Source of the DNA: Schizophyllum amplum
Lineage: Eukaryota; Basidiomycota; Agaricomycetes; Agaricales; Schizophyllaceae
Length of the DNA stretch: 64,000 nucleotides
NCBI GenBank assembly: GCA_007026445.1
Contig: VDMD01000003.1
Span: 1,240,001-1,304,000 of the forward strand
Reading direction: 5' to 3'
The position numbers and the translations under genes are program-made. Position 1 is the stretch's first letter, and every line of letters starts with the position of its first letter. The notes under the pieces were generated by a model that ran no database searches, was not told where the DNA came from, and saw only the letters and a program-made list of their open reading frames with translations. Below, one piece after another: positions 21,616 through 32,825 of this stretch.

Positions 21616-24379
21616 TCAGGCCTTCTCCTTCTCCTCCTCCTCCAAAGTCACTTTCGCCATCCGCGAGCTCAGGTCGCTGTGGTTGTGCGCGCTGATATCG
21701 TCCGATGTCTGTAGTTAGTTGCGTATCAGCATATGTCTCCCAAAAACGCTCTCCTCTCGACAACCAAAAAAAAAGCGGACGGCCGACAAGAGGAAAAACA
21801 GAACCCGAAGAAAAAACATGGCCCCCCAAAAAACAGAACAAAAAAAAACCCACCTTCACCGCATCCCGCACCTCCTTCTCCTTCAACGACAGATCCGTCG
21901 TCGACTCCGTCTCCATATTATGCGAATGCGTAATCGTGCTCTCCTCCATCACCTCCCTCGCGCTCTCCTCCTTGTACTTCTTCAGATTCTCCGACAGCTC
22001 CGCCGCGTCCTTGTCGAGCCCGCCGCTCACGAGCATCGTCATGCGGTTGAGCGCCTTGATGCTGAAGGCCGCCTTCTTCCAGAGCTGCTTCGCGTCGAAG
22101 GCCTTCTTGACGTGCGGGAGGAGGTCGACGGGCGCGACGCCCTCCTTGTCGGTCACGAAGTGGGCGGTCGGGTCCGAGAGCCACTGAGGGGGGGTGTTAG
22201 CGTGGACCTCAGACACATTCCCTGGCAGCGCCCCTCCCCCTCCCTCCTCTTTCCCCCTCTCCCTCACCCTATCCCTATGCCCTCCTCCTCCCCAGGCCAA
22301 ACCTCCGGTCCCGAACGCACCTTATGCCCCAACGCCTCCCCCGCCGTCGGCCTATTCGCCTGATCGATCGTCAAACACTGCCGCACAAAGTCCTTCGCCG
22401 TCTCGGACACGTTCTCCCAGTACTCCTCGGGCTCGAACTTGTAGTCGCCCGCGATGATCGCCTCCATCTCGAGCTGCTGCGAGTCGCGGTCGAAGGGCGT
22501 GTAGCCGGCGAGGAGGAAGTAGGTGATGACGCCCATGGCCCAGATGTCGACGGGCTTGCTGTGGCCGGCTGGGGGGTGGGGATTAGTGAGGAGAGAGAGG
22601 AGGAGGTGTGTGTGTGTTGCGGGTTGGTTGGTTGGTTGGTGAGATGGGTGGGATGAGAGGAAGGGTGCAGGAAATGGGAGAGGGAGGGAGGGAGGGAGGG
22701 AGGGAGGGAAGAAATGAATTTAGAAAAACCAAGACGCACTCTTCTTGAAGATCTCCGGGGCCATATACTGTGATGGGGAAGTCAGTTGGGCCTCCCTGTA
22801 GCAGCATGCGACGGAGCGGAAACAACGCAGCCCACGACAAACAAAAACGGCTATGATAAGAAACAGCACATGACACAAACAACAGCACACGACAAGTAAG
22901 AAGCAAAAACTAACGCACCCCAGGCGTCCCGCAAATCTCGGTGAGCATGTTCAGCTTCTCCTCCTCCATGACGCGACTCAGGCCAAAGTCGGCGATCATG
23001 ATATCCGCGTCCTCGGCCTGGGTGCGGAAGAGGAGGTTCTCGGGCTTGAGGTCTGGGGAGGGCGGCGTTAGGTGGGGAGGGGATTAGCAAAGCAATGCAT
23101 GGAGGTCAACGAGGCATGAAGGGTGATGGAAGCGGGTGAGAGAGATGAAGTGGGTATGGCAAGTTAACGAGGGAGTCATGGAGGTGGAGCGAGACGGTTT
23201 TGTGATAGGGGTCGGGGATGGATGGTAGAGCCAGTGGTAAATGGCCAATCATGAAGCGTCAGCGAGGAGGGCACGCGTGCGATACGAGTGAGACACTGCG
23301 AGGGGCACGCCAGTAATAGCGCAGGCACGATTGTTCAGGGAAAAGGGAATGACGTGCACCTCTGTGGACGATGCCGGCGTCGTGGATGTACTTGACGGCC
23401 TGCAGAATGGTGCGGACGAGGGCTGCCGCGTCGCTGTCGTAAAGAGTTACTCCTCGCTGTCCCGCGCGCGCGCGATGGGTACGCACGCCTCGTAGTAGTT
23501 GCCCTTTGCACATATCCGGTCAAACAGCTCGCCGCCCGTGCAGAGATCGAAGCAGAGATAGAGATTGTGGGTCGTCTGACGGCGTGTCAATACAGCCTGT
23601 GCGCCGCCCCCCTGCGCGCAGTTCGCACCTCAAAGTAGTCGTGCAGTGTGACAATGTTCGGATGGCCGCTCGATATGCGCTTTAGGACAGCTATTTCGTT
23701 GCGAACCTGCGCGAGGGAGAATGAGTGAGCATCGTCCATCGGCTTGCCAAACGCGCCGGCCACACACCATATGCTCGCGGCCGTGCATGAGCTTCTTGTT
23801 GATGACCTTGCAGGCATAGTATTTGCCAGTATGTATGTGGATGGCCTCCTTGACGATGGCGTAGGTGCCGCTGCCGAGGGTCTTGCCCGTGCGGTACTAC
23901 AGTCTGTCAGTCGGGCGATCAGCTACTCGATCGATGCGCGCCGCACCTGGCAGGGCACTGTGGACTGCGGCATCTCTTGTCTGCTCTTCGGACGCGGCGG
24001 GCGGGGTTTCTGGCGGGCGTGAGCTCGTTGGGGGCGGTGGGCGTGGAGAACAAGCCGCCGACGCGAGTGGCAAATACAAAATAAGGATATGTCGTGGCTG
24101 TGACACTGCATTCCGCTCCGGGGCCTGATGCGGTTGATGAACACTCACTTCTGGCGCCGGCACTCGTGTCTGCTCGGAGGACGCCGCGCTCGGGGGCCGT
24201 TCCTCGCTGCTCCCCGGTGTCACCGCGGACACGGCAGCCAGCGCAGACGCGGACGCCACCGACACCGTCTTTAGCGACCGCGACTCCTTGGACTCGGAGC
24301 TGCTCCGGCTTCCACCACCACCACTACCACCAAATACTCTGCTCTCGCGCAGGCTTCGACGGCTCTGCTCCGCTCCCAT
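21616..24379 (-). CDS. Calcium/calmodulin-dependent protein kinase
   Basis: Eleven exons (24379-24149, 24009-23947, 23896-23768, 23706-23629, 23575-23487, 23433-23360, 23052-22919, 22767-22740, 22568-22321, 22183-21854, 21708-21616) close exactly to 498 residues. The kinase domain starts near residue 99: GSGTYAIVKEA loop, Lys128 (YYACKVINKK), HRD with catalytic Asp222 (VHRDLKPENLLF), DFG at 243-245, and GTPGYMAPEIF. It is the CaMKI/II-like class of fungi (Cmk1/Cmk2), which phosphorylates Ser/Thr targets after Ca2+/calmodulin binding. The segment after the domain (KKAFDAKQLWKKAAFSIKAL) fits an autoinhibitory and calmodulin-binding helix. The N-terminal 98 residues are Ser-rich and start MGAEQS, so Gly2 could be myristoylated. 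Exon 8 is only 28 nt. Confidence 0.95.
22682..22709. repeat. (GGGA)7 microsatellite in kinase intron
   Basis: Seven perfect GGGA units, with a (GGTT)4 run nearby at 22622-22640, both inside the intron between exons 8 and 9 of the CaM-kinase gene. Both can form G-quadruplexes on the + strand, which is the template strand for this gene. Confidence 0.95.
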
Positions 24380-24934
24380 GGATGCTGTGGACGACCTGTT
24401 ATTATCGCGGTGCGACTGTTGAATGTCCCGGTGCAGGACAGATGTTGCGGTGCGAGAGGACTTCGAGCACTCGGAACGCTCCTCCGCCCTTTAAAGACCC
24501 ACCGCCACGAGTCGTGCGTGCGGCGCAGGCTGTGTTGATGTGGCTGAGCAAGTCTTTCCAACACGCAGACAGCATCTCCTGCCGACGCTCCGCCGGTGCG
24601 CAGGTCTCGCTTCGACGACATCACCGGCGACTTCCGCACCTATGATTCGGCGACATCCACGATATCGCACTCATGCTTCGACGACATCTCGCAGTCACCT
24701 GAGGCGCTGAACGTGTACCATTACATCTCTCGCAGGAGGACAATGCTTAGGAGAACAATGGATACTTTCGCAGGTTATATTTGCTTTCCCCTGGACCAGC
24801 CAGTCGTGGAGGCTATGAGCACACTCCTCCTCGGCCAACATGACCAAGATATGCTTGCCTTCGTTCTGTGAGCTCTCGAAGGCTCTGCTCGACGATACAC
24901 CCTGCGCTACGAGTCGGATCGATCCTTGGCGTAC

Positions 24935-25150
24935 TGTGCGATCTCTCATCTGCGTACTGTGCGATCTCTCATCTGTGTACTGTGCGATCTTCCATACGCT
25001 GTACGATCTTTCATACGCTGTACAATCTTTCATCTACGGTTGCACGATCTCATCTTTGTGCTATACGGTTTCTCATCTTTGTGCTGTACAGTTTCTCATC
25101 TGTTGTTGTACAACCTCTCACCCGTGTGCTTGTACGACTTCTCAAGATCT
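24935..25150. repeat. Degenerate minisatellite, 19-24 bp unit, about ten copies
   Basis: Each unit begins TGT(G/A)C(G/A)ATCT and contains TCATC or TCATAC. Units drift in length and sequence from left to right, so the array is old. Confidence 0.85.
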
Positions 25151-25579
25151 TATCTGTTGTACGATACCTCTGTCCTACGTAGTCAACGCTCGGAATCCCC
25201 GTCAGCTTCTTATTCTGTCTTCTCCAAGCACCCGATAGCCTGATTCAGGCCGACAACTTTCAGCACGTTGGATACGGTACTTACGCAGGGCAGTCACGTA
25301 ACACAACGCTCCAGTCCGAATTCACTTGCTAAACCACCGCATGAAGAGAACTAAATATTTGTCCATCGACGTCTCTTCAATACGGGTACTTAGCTTGGTG
25401 CAAACTCTCCTTGAATAGGCCAACTGTAAGATATTAGAAGCGTATGTATATATGATCCTGCACAGACAATGGCGGAGCACATGTATATAGGTACCAGTCG
25501 TAAGAGAGTTCTTGCATTCGTAGAGGATACAGATGAGGAAGTGTCCGTGTCGTGAACCACCCCGCTATGTGACTACGAC

Positions 25580-25658
25580 CAACGATGGACGGCACCCAAC
25601 GATGGACTGCAATCAACGATGAACCGCACTCAACGATGGACTGCACTCAACGATGGAA
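25580..25658. repeat. CAACGATGGACTGCACT minisatellite, 16-18 bp unit
   Basis: Four full units and one partial unit, starting at about 25580, 25596, 25614, 25631 and 25648. The array ends 87 nt from the FKS1 stop codon, so it probably lies in the FKS1 3' untranslated region or just beyond. Confidence 0.9.
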
Positions 25659-25744
25659 GAATGTCCGTTGGCAATCCCGAGAGTGCAACCCAAGGGTCAG
25701 CCGTACATGGTGCGAAGGCGGGAATCTAGGTAGAGAGTCCAATA

Positions 25745-28700
25745 TTACAAGCTGTTGCAGAGGGAGCACTCGAAGTGCAGAGTGGTACGGAAGATGAGAG
25801 CTAGCAAATGCGTTAGGCGCGTCCAAAAGCGTTAGGGAGGCAATCTTACGAAGCGCAATTAAACAAGCGAAGATGGCGATGACGAGGACGTAGGCGAGGC
25901 CGTACTTGACGATCTGAAGCATAGGTTAGAGACACGCTGACAGGAACATGCGCGCGGACGTACGATCCACCGTCGTTGTCTCTTCTGCTTAATCGAGTAC
26001 AAAGGAGCACGGATCTGTTTTGACGGACGCAACCAGACTGAAAAGATGTTAGCGGCATATCCTGCGACAAGCATATGCAGACGTACAGAGCAGCATAGCG
26101 TGCAACCGGTCGAAGTACGGGACGAGTACGGCGGGCGTGAGCATGAACAGCAGAAGATGCCCGAGGATCAGGTCGGAGCTCCAGAGCGACAGCTCGATGA
26201 TCTTGACGACGAACTCACGCGCCGGCTGCGACATGACGTGCGCGCCGAGGCCGCGACCATACCAGCGACCTGTCCACCATGCCCTGTTTGTCTCGTCGTG
26301 CTTGAACTCTCGAGTAAGGAAGACGGCGATCAAGATCTTGTGGATGGCGCGCTGTATGGCAATAACGGCAATCAAGCCCAGAACAGCATGAGACGCCTCC
26401 CAGGACTCGAGGAACCACTGCAAGTCGTCGAATGAGAAATCAGGTCAATCTCGATAACAATGAAACTCACCAGGAACTCGAAGAAACCAATCATGCCAAC
26501 CGTGCCTAGGAAATGAGCGATGAAGGCGATGACGGAGCCGAACATCGGGAAGACGGGGTCGAGCATTGGGCCAAGGAATAGCGAGACCAGGAACAACGCG
26601 AGCAGCACGGCTGCGTTCCAGACGATGGGGCCGATGGACACTACAGCGATGCGCACCAGACCCGAAGGGGGCTGCCTGCCGTCGACGGGGAACGACTTGA
26701 CGAACATGTAGGCAATGATGAACAAGATCGCCATGCAGACGGGGAAGACGATCTCAGGGAAGATGACCGCCCGCCATCCCGCACGAGGAACGTCGCCCGA
26801 CAGCTTCTCCGACGGGTGCCCGAGTTTCTTCTTCTTATAGCCGGTGATCATGGTGCGCGAGAGACGGCAGTACCCAATCCATGAGTTGTTGTGCGACCTA
26901 GAATTTCCACGAGACATCCAGCGAAGGTATTCCCTACAGACAGCCGTTAATAAAGGTCAAGACACTGAAGGGAAGCAACGTACCGATAGTCGATGAGGAA
27001 GTCCGAGAAGACAAACTGGTGCGGGTTGAACAGGAAGGGCGCGATGCACAACGACAAGGTCGTGATCCAGAAGTAGATGAGGTATGGCGTCCAGATCGTC
27101 AGCGTCACGTAGAGCAGCATGATGAGCGTGCGCATGCCCAGGTATATACTCGGGCCTGCGAAGCGCGAAAACAAGATGCTGAAGCTGATTCTGCTGGTAG
27201 CAAAGCCGCGGCCGGTGGCGATGTACCGAGCACCACCGAAGGTCAAGTTGCTAAGGACCGAGTGCGTCTGAATCTGCGTGGAGAAAACCTCGAACACGGG
27301 CGAAAGCGACATGAACTGTTTGAGCAGACGCCAGATAGCGCTCCAGGTACCACGCTCGACCAACTCTACAGCAATCGTCAGCGCGGTTCTCTGGTTATGT
27401 ATGATCATATAGGACTTGCCTTGAAGGAAGAGCGGCATGAAGGCGATCATAAACACCAAGAAGATACTGATGATGCAGCGCTCGATCCACTGGAAGACTG
27501 GGACCAAGTTGTAGCAGCCAGACTGCCCGCCGATGTACTGCCCGCTTGACGTATAACGACAGATCGTAAGCGAGTTCTTGAGGGTACCGAGGAACACCAC
27601 TAAGGTTGTGTCAGTTACCCCGCAACATGAGAATGAATGGCAACGTACTCGTTACGATGAACACCTGCACCGACAGGATGACGAGCATGTTGTTGATCTG
27701 GAAACCCGGATGCGCGTAGTAGAAGGTGAGGAAACGATCGATGGGAAGTTGGGTGCCCAGGTAGTAGTACTCGCGCGACAGGATCTGCTCGCCCATACCG
27801 GTACCGATCTTCGTCTGGAAGTTCAGAATCGTCCCAAAGCCGAGGTCACGGCCCTTGCCGCACTGATAGTACTCGCTGTGCTTGATGCGTCCGCCACGAC
27901 CGAACGCAGTCATACCGGCGTAGATATCCTCGTTGAGATGCAGTCCCTTCTGCGCCTTCGAGACACCACCGCGGGTGTTCATGTAGAGCGCGTTCAGGAA
28001 ATCGGGATGGCCGTAGTGCAGCTTGCCGCCGAGGAAAGCGTTGTTACGCGCCGTCAGGGTACCGAATGTCTGTTCCTTGCCGGCAGCCAAGTCACCGAGG
28101 ATACCGATGTGCTCCGAAAAGATGTACTCGCGAGCACCGACGATGGCCACGGGGGAGCGCTTGAACTCCTTCGCACCCCACTGCGCATACGGGCTCTGGC
28201 TCGAGACGTCGAACTCCTCGAACTCAGCGAGCACGTTGCGGATCTTCAGACACTCCTCGAGGTAGTTGTCCTGGTTGGCGTCGATGAGCTGGAGATACTC
28301 GCCACGGTAGAAGACGATGGAGTGATTCTGGTTGTCCGACTTGCCGTCGCCGAGGATAGGGTTGCCGGGCAGCTCGATGCGGAACTTGGGACGACGCTTG
28401 CCCGTCTCAGCTATGATGTCGCTGTGGCCGTCGATGAGAGCCGAGAAGATGCGCGGGTCGCCGCCCTCCTTGCGCGGCGGCTCCTCCTCGAGGTACGCGA
28501 TCTGCAGGTCCGGATACGCGCGAAGCAGGAACTCAGCGTTCTCGTGCTCCTCCTTGTTGAACTTGGAGTAGCGCTGCATGGAGACCAAGAATTTGAACTT
28601 GCGCCGTGCCATCCGCTCCAACTCGCGCTCAAGCTTGTCCGTGTTGCCGCCGAACTGCTGCACGACCTCCGGGTTCTCCACGCGGTACAGGAGCTTGATC

Positions 28701-31700
28701 GCCTTCGCGTAGTTCATCATGCCAGAGACGGTGCGATAGAGCGTCTGCGCGCGCAGGGACGCCCAGATACGCGTGCGAAGAGTGTACTCCGGAGCGGCGC
28801 TCTTGAACCCGATGCAGTAGAACGGCAAGTCGTCCATCTTCGATTGACCCTTCTCGTCGTTGCCGAACGGACTCGGGCCATTGAACATCGCGGACTCCTC
28901 GGCCAAGATCTTGGTGTCCTTGACGAAGTTCTCCCACTCGACCGGGTGAAGCTGCTTCAAGTACTCCAACAGCGTTACGCGCGTATTCTGGTCTTCCTCG
29001 CGAATGATCTCACGCAGCGACAAAAGGATCTAGGGCCGCAGTTTAGCTATATCTAACTGTCGAAGGAGGGTGCACATACCTTCTCGCTGTAGTGGGGCGT
29101 GAGCACCGTAAAAGTTGGCATGGCATCGACCGGGATCGGCGGAGGAAGTTCCGTGGACAACGACTGCGCGAAGAACGAGATACGACGCTCTGCTTCGCTG
29201 CCTGGCGGGAAGAACTCGCCCTTGACACCGCGGTCGCCCTGAGAGACGAAGAACGGAGGCGCCCGTAGACTGCGTTTGCCGGACTCGCCAGTGTCCACTT
29301 GATGATACAGTAGTTTCTGGACATGCTCGATGGACAACAAGTGTTCACGGTACATAGAGATGATGATCGCGTTCCAGATTTGTGAAACCAAAACCTATAG
29401 ATTGATGAGCATGCGGTCAGGACTTGGTCGACCTTTCGACGGACCTTGGGCTTGTACTTGACCTCCATATCGCCCGTCGCCAGCAGCTTCGCGTAGATGC
29501 GTTTGGGCAAGCGCTGGAAGATGTCCCTCCACGGTGTCCAGATCGAAAGGCCGAGTACGAAGGAGCGTGCGATACTGAACACCGAGTTCCAGATAACATA
29601 CCAAAGGAAGGTGTCGAGGAAAAACAAGACGAGGTCCATGATGTACATGATCGTTAGCGTGAATGCCGCGTGGTTCCTGCAAAGCCCACTGCCGAAGATC
29701 CTGTCCTCGCACGCCTGGATCTTCATGCCGACCATGACGCGAATGGGATCACGGAATGACAGCGTCAAGAAGAAGTAACTCTCCGTGAGCTTGCACCCGA
29801 AGATGAGCACCCACATTAGGATCGACGCGAACCGCTGGTGTTTGGGGAGTGACGGGTAGCTCGCCGTGAAGGTCTGGCTGGCGAGGTACTTGCGGCTCTT
29901 CCCTGCGACGCGGTCTCCAAACATACGGCCAGACGGCATGATGGTGAAAAGGGCGGTCGCCACAACAGAGATGAAGAACTGGACGATGCCAAGAATGAGA
30001 GACAGTGAGCCTCCGCTGCCGTTGCTCTCCGCGATCGCCACGTAGAACGTGGGACCACATGTTAAGCCAAGCGTGACGAGGAGGAAAACCAAGCGGCGGG
30101 TCAGATGGGAGGTGTTGTTCCAGGTCGTAGGGATGTGCGAGAACTCGGCAATCGTGGCGAGGATCATGATAGCGGTGGCGACGGCTCCGCCGAGGGCGGT
30201 GGCGCTCCATGAGAGGGCAGTCGGCGTGTTACCGTCGATAGCATAGATTGTGGGAGAGTTGTAGGCGGTGTAGAAGACGTATAGCGCGATGTGCACTACC
30301 CAGATACGGTTGAAGTCGACCAGGAGATGGCTGAAGGAACGCTTCTCGTAGAACGTCTTAAAGAAGACGCGGTTCCATTCAATGCGGTCAAACTTCATGA
30401 AACGCTGCGCAGGCGGGAGATCCACAAGGCGTGTCTATACAGTCATCAGCTTCTGCAAGCAGCAGTGAAAGTGAGGATATACATACCTTGTCGCTAAGGA
30501 CAATGCGCGCGATGCCCTCCGGGTACCAGAACAGTTGGTTGACGTCGTCGTACCCGATGATATCCTCGTGATCCCGTTCCCGCCGCACGAACTTGCCATC
30601 GACGACCTCGTACCCTTGATCCCGCACGAATCTGTACAACGGCTTGACGACCGTTCTGAGGTATAGGCCTTCCGGTACCGGCTCCATCCTGCCTTGGCAT
30701 TCCGGTGACCGGTAGTAATCGTCGGCGCACTTGAAGATGAAGCACAAGCATTCGGGTATAAAGCGCACTTGCGCCGCCTCTCCCCAACAGAGCAAGTAGA
30801 GCGCGATCTGCCGCAGACGGTCATACTGTGACATGTTGTTCATCGCTTGCCGCCAGCGCTCCAACGCAGTGTTCAACGACTTTTCATGGCGAGGCCGTTT
30901 GCCCGATCCACGAGTGGACTTGAGGCGGTTGAGACCCGGGTTCTGAGTTTGGCCGACGGCGTCGTCAAGATCAAGCTGCGCAGCGAAATACCACTTCCGA
31001 TAATTTGCGTGCTGGCCACCGATGTAGTCGGCATGCAATGTGAGAAGGGCCTGGTTGGGCGTCATGCGCGACGCTCTGCTATCGAGCAGCTGCATGAGGA
31101 AGTCGAACTGATGGCAAGGGTGAGGCGCGGCGACGGCGAGATGAAGTCGTGACACGCACCATGTTCCGCATGGAATCTCGCTGAAAACCAAACTTCTGCG
31201 TCAAGTCGAGGAAGATATCCTCGATCTCTTCCTTGGAAAGCGGGATGTTGCGCTCGGCGGACCACGCAGGGTATGAGTCCCTCCCACCGGAGGACGCGCC
31301 ATAGTCGACGAACGTTGGTGTTGATGAGTCCGAGTGCCCGAACTTGTGCGTGCCGAGCGACTCTGCGGAGGGTCCGTAGCGCTGCCCGTACACGTCGCCG
31401 TCCGAATCCGTGTCGCCAGTCGCTGTTGTTGGGTGGGAAAGTCAGCTGCGTCATCATCGCTACCCGCGCTGTGCACGCACGATAGGGATCATAGGCACCG
31501 TTATTGTCGTAGTAGCCGGGATCGGTGAGGCCCTGGGCGCTGCTGTCGGATGCGAAGGTGTCTCTGCGACCGGCGGCGTACTCCTCAGAATCATTGTCGT
31601 AGTAGCGGCGCTGGGCGCCGTTCGCGGTTCCGAAGGGATCACTGGGGTTCGTCTCCATCGACGGCGACGAGGATGGGTAACCGCCTTCTGCGCTGGTACC

Positions 31701-31715
31701 GCCAGGCCTCGGCAT
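25745..31715 (-). CDS. FKS1: 1,3-beta-glucan synthase catalytic subunit
   Basis: It makes the main cell-wall polymer from UDP-glucose at the plasma membrane. Thirteen exons (31715-31481, 31422-31160, 31107-30487, 30434-29445, 29394-29080, 29029-27649, 27599-27420, 27365-26984, 26933-26471, 26417-26087, 26037-25964, 25913-25850, 25800-25745) close to 1784 residues, a normal length. The N-terminal domain begins [15 protein letters not shown]. The echinocandin hot-spot-1 equivalent is FLTLSFRDP (595-603) and hot spot 2 is QWIERCIIS (1305-1313). The synthase core contains [31 protein letters not shown] and [20 protein letters not shown]. The last exon ends with the family tail CSLCNSL. Intron 7 (27419-27366) is a GC-AG intron. 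Confidence 0.97.
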
Positions 31716-32825
31716 CGTGATGATGGGTGAAGAGAGAACGAGAAACGCCCTTGGCGGTGATGGTTCGTGTTTGGTTGGTGGCGATGATGTAACGCCCGGT
31801 TCCTTGCAAGCCGAAAATTGCGAACTTCGTCACGCTAACCTGCCTAATCGGGAGTTTGCAGTGGCTTCAAATTGATTGTTTTGGCGGCTAATTTCCAAAG
31901 AAAATCGGTATCAGGTCGTTCACGTGATAGTTCAACATCCCCGTCCGCTCTCTTGCCGCCCGCCTCCACACGCGCAGCACTGGTCGCCACGTCTTTAAGT
32001 GCATGCTTGACGGGAAGGGCCTGGAGGGGCGCGCTGCAAGGGCGGGGAAGAGACCCTCTATAGTTCGACCGCAGCCGCTTGCTGTTGCGGAACGTGATGT
32101 CGGCGGCGCAGGAACGTTCCGAGCGGTCGCGATTTTTTGGCGTTCGTCACGAACCCAGCATGGTCGTCCCGCATAATGTGTTGTCCTGCAGCACTGAGGT
32201 CATCGCCCTTTTCTCCCCTCATTCTCTTCTTGCCCGGCCGACTGTTCTCATACGAAAATGGACAATGCTCGCCGTTACCCAGAACTGACACCTGTGCTCG
32301 CCAAGCGCTCTCACAGCCTCTCAGGCTCGTCTGACCGACCTCTAATGAGTGACCGTCACATGCAGGCCCCATGCTCCCCACGCCAGCAGCAGAGTGTCGC
32401 CGCACGCTGCGCCTCTTCGACTCCAAACCAGGTTCCCATGACAGTGCCCGCTACTTACCAGTTATCAGTGCGCTGACTTTCCACTATAAGCGCGCGGAAT
32501 GTAAGCGAAGGAAAGCCTACTTACGCATGTTCCTCTGCAGAAAAGTTCAACATCGCGCTGCGTCATCATGATACACTTGCACATCCCCAAAGCGACGCAT
32601 CTCAGCTTGTCTGTGAGCAAGGCAGGACTCACTAGATTGCAATGAATAGGTTCGAAGAAGTACCCACACCAATAGAGAAAAATGTGTACAATTTCAACGG
32701 GGCCCAGCCCATCTAATAACCACTCATCGTTACCCACTCAGCGCATTCCTGTGGTACCCAAGGGATCCCAACAGCTGACGAGAGTTTACTCCCCGTGCAC
32801 GTCCGCCTACAAGCATGGTTAGCGA
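31716..32825. other. FKS1 promoter region
   Basis: Upstream of the glucan synthase start on the - strand. Several short frames exist, none with splice or family support. AT-rich patches occur near 32560-32720. I see no gene in it. Confidence 0.45.

Larger units (their letters stand above)
24380..25744. other. Intergenic region with two repeat arrays
   Basis: It lies between the 5' end of the kinase gene and the 3' end of FKS1, both on the - strand. No supported gene was seen; short frames around 24600-24870 have no family match or splice support. Two arrays are listed separately. Confidence 0.5.

Noticed and set aside
24596..24871. 91-codon + strand frame
   Set aside because: No family motif, no splice partners and an atypical composition; likely chance.
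27578..29056. 492-codon open frame on the + strand
   Set aside because: It is the exact antisense of FKS1 exon 6. It is rich in Val, Leu, Arg and Glu as expected from reading a GC-rich gene backwards, and matches no family.
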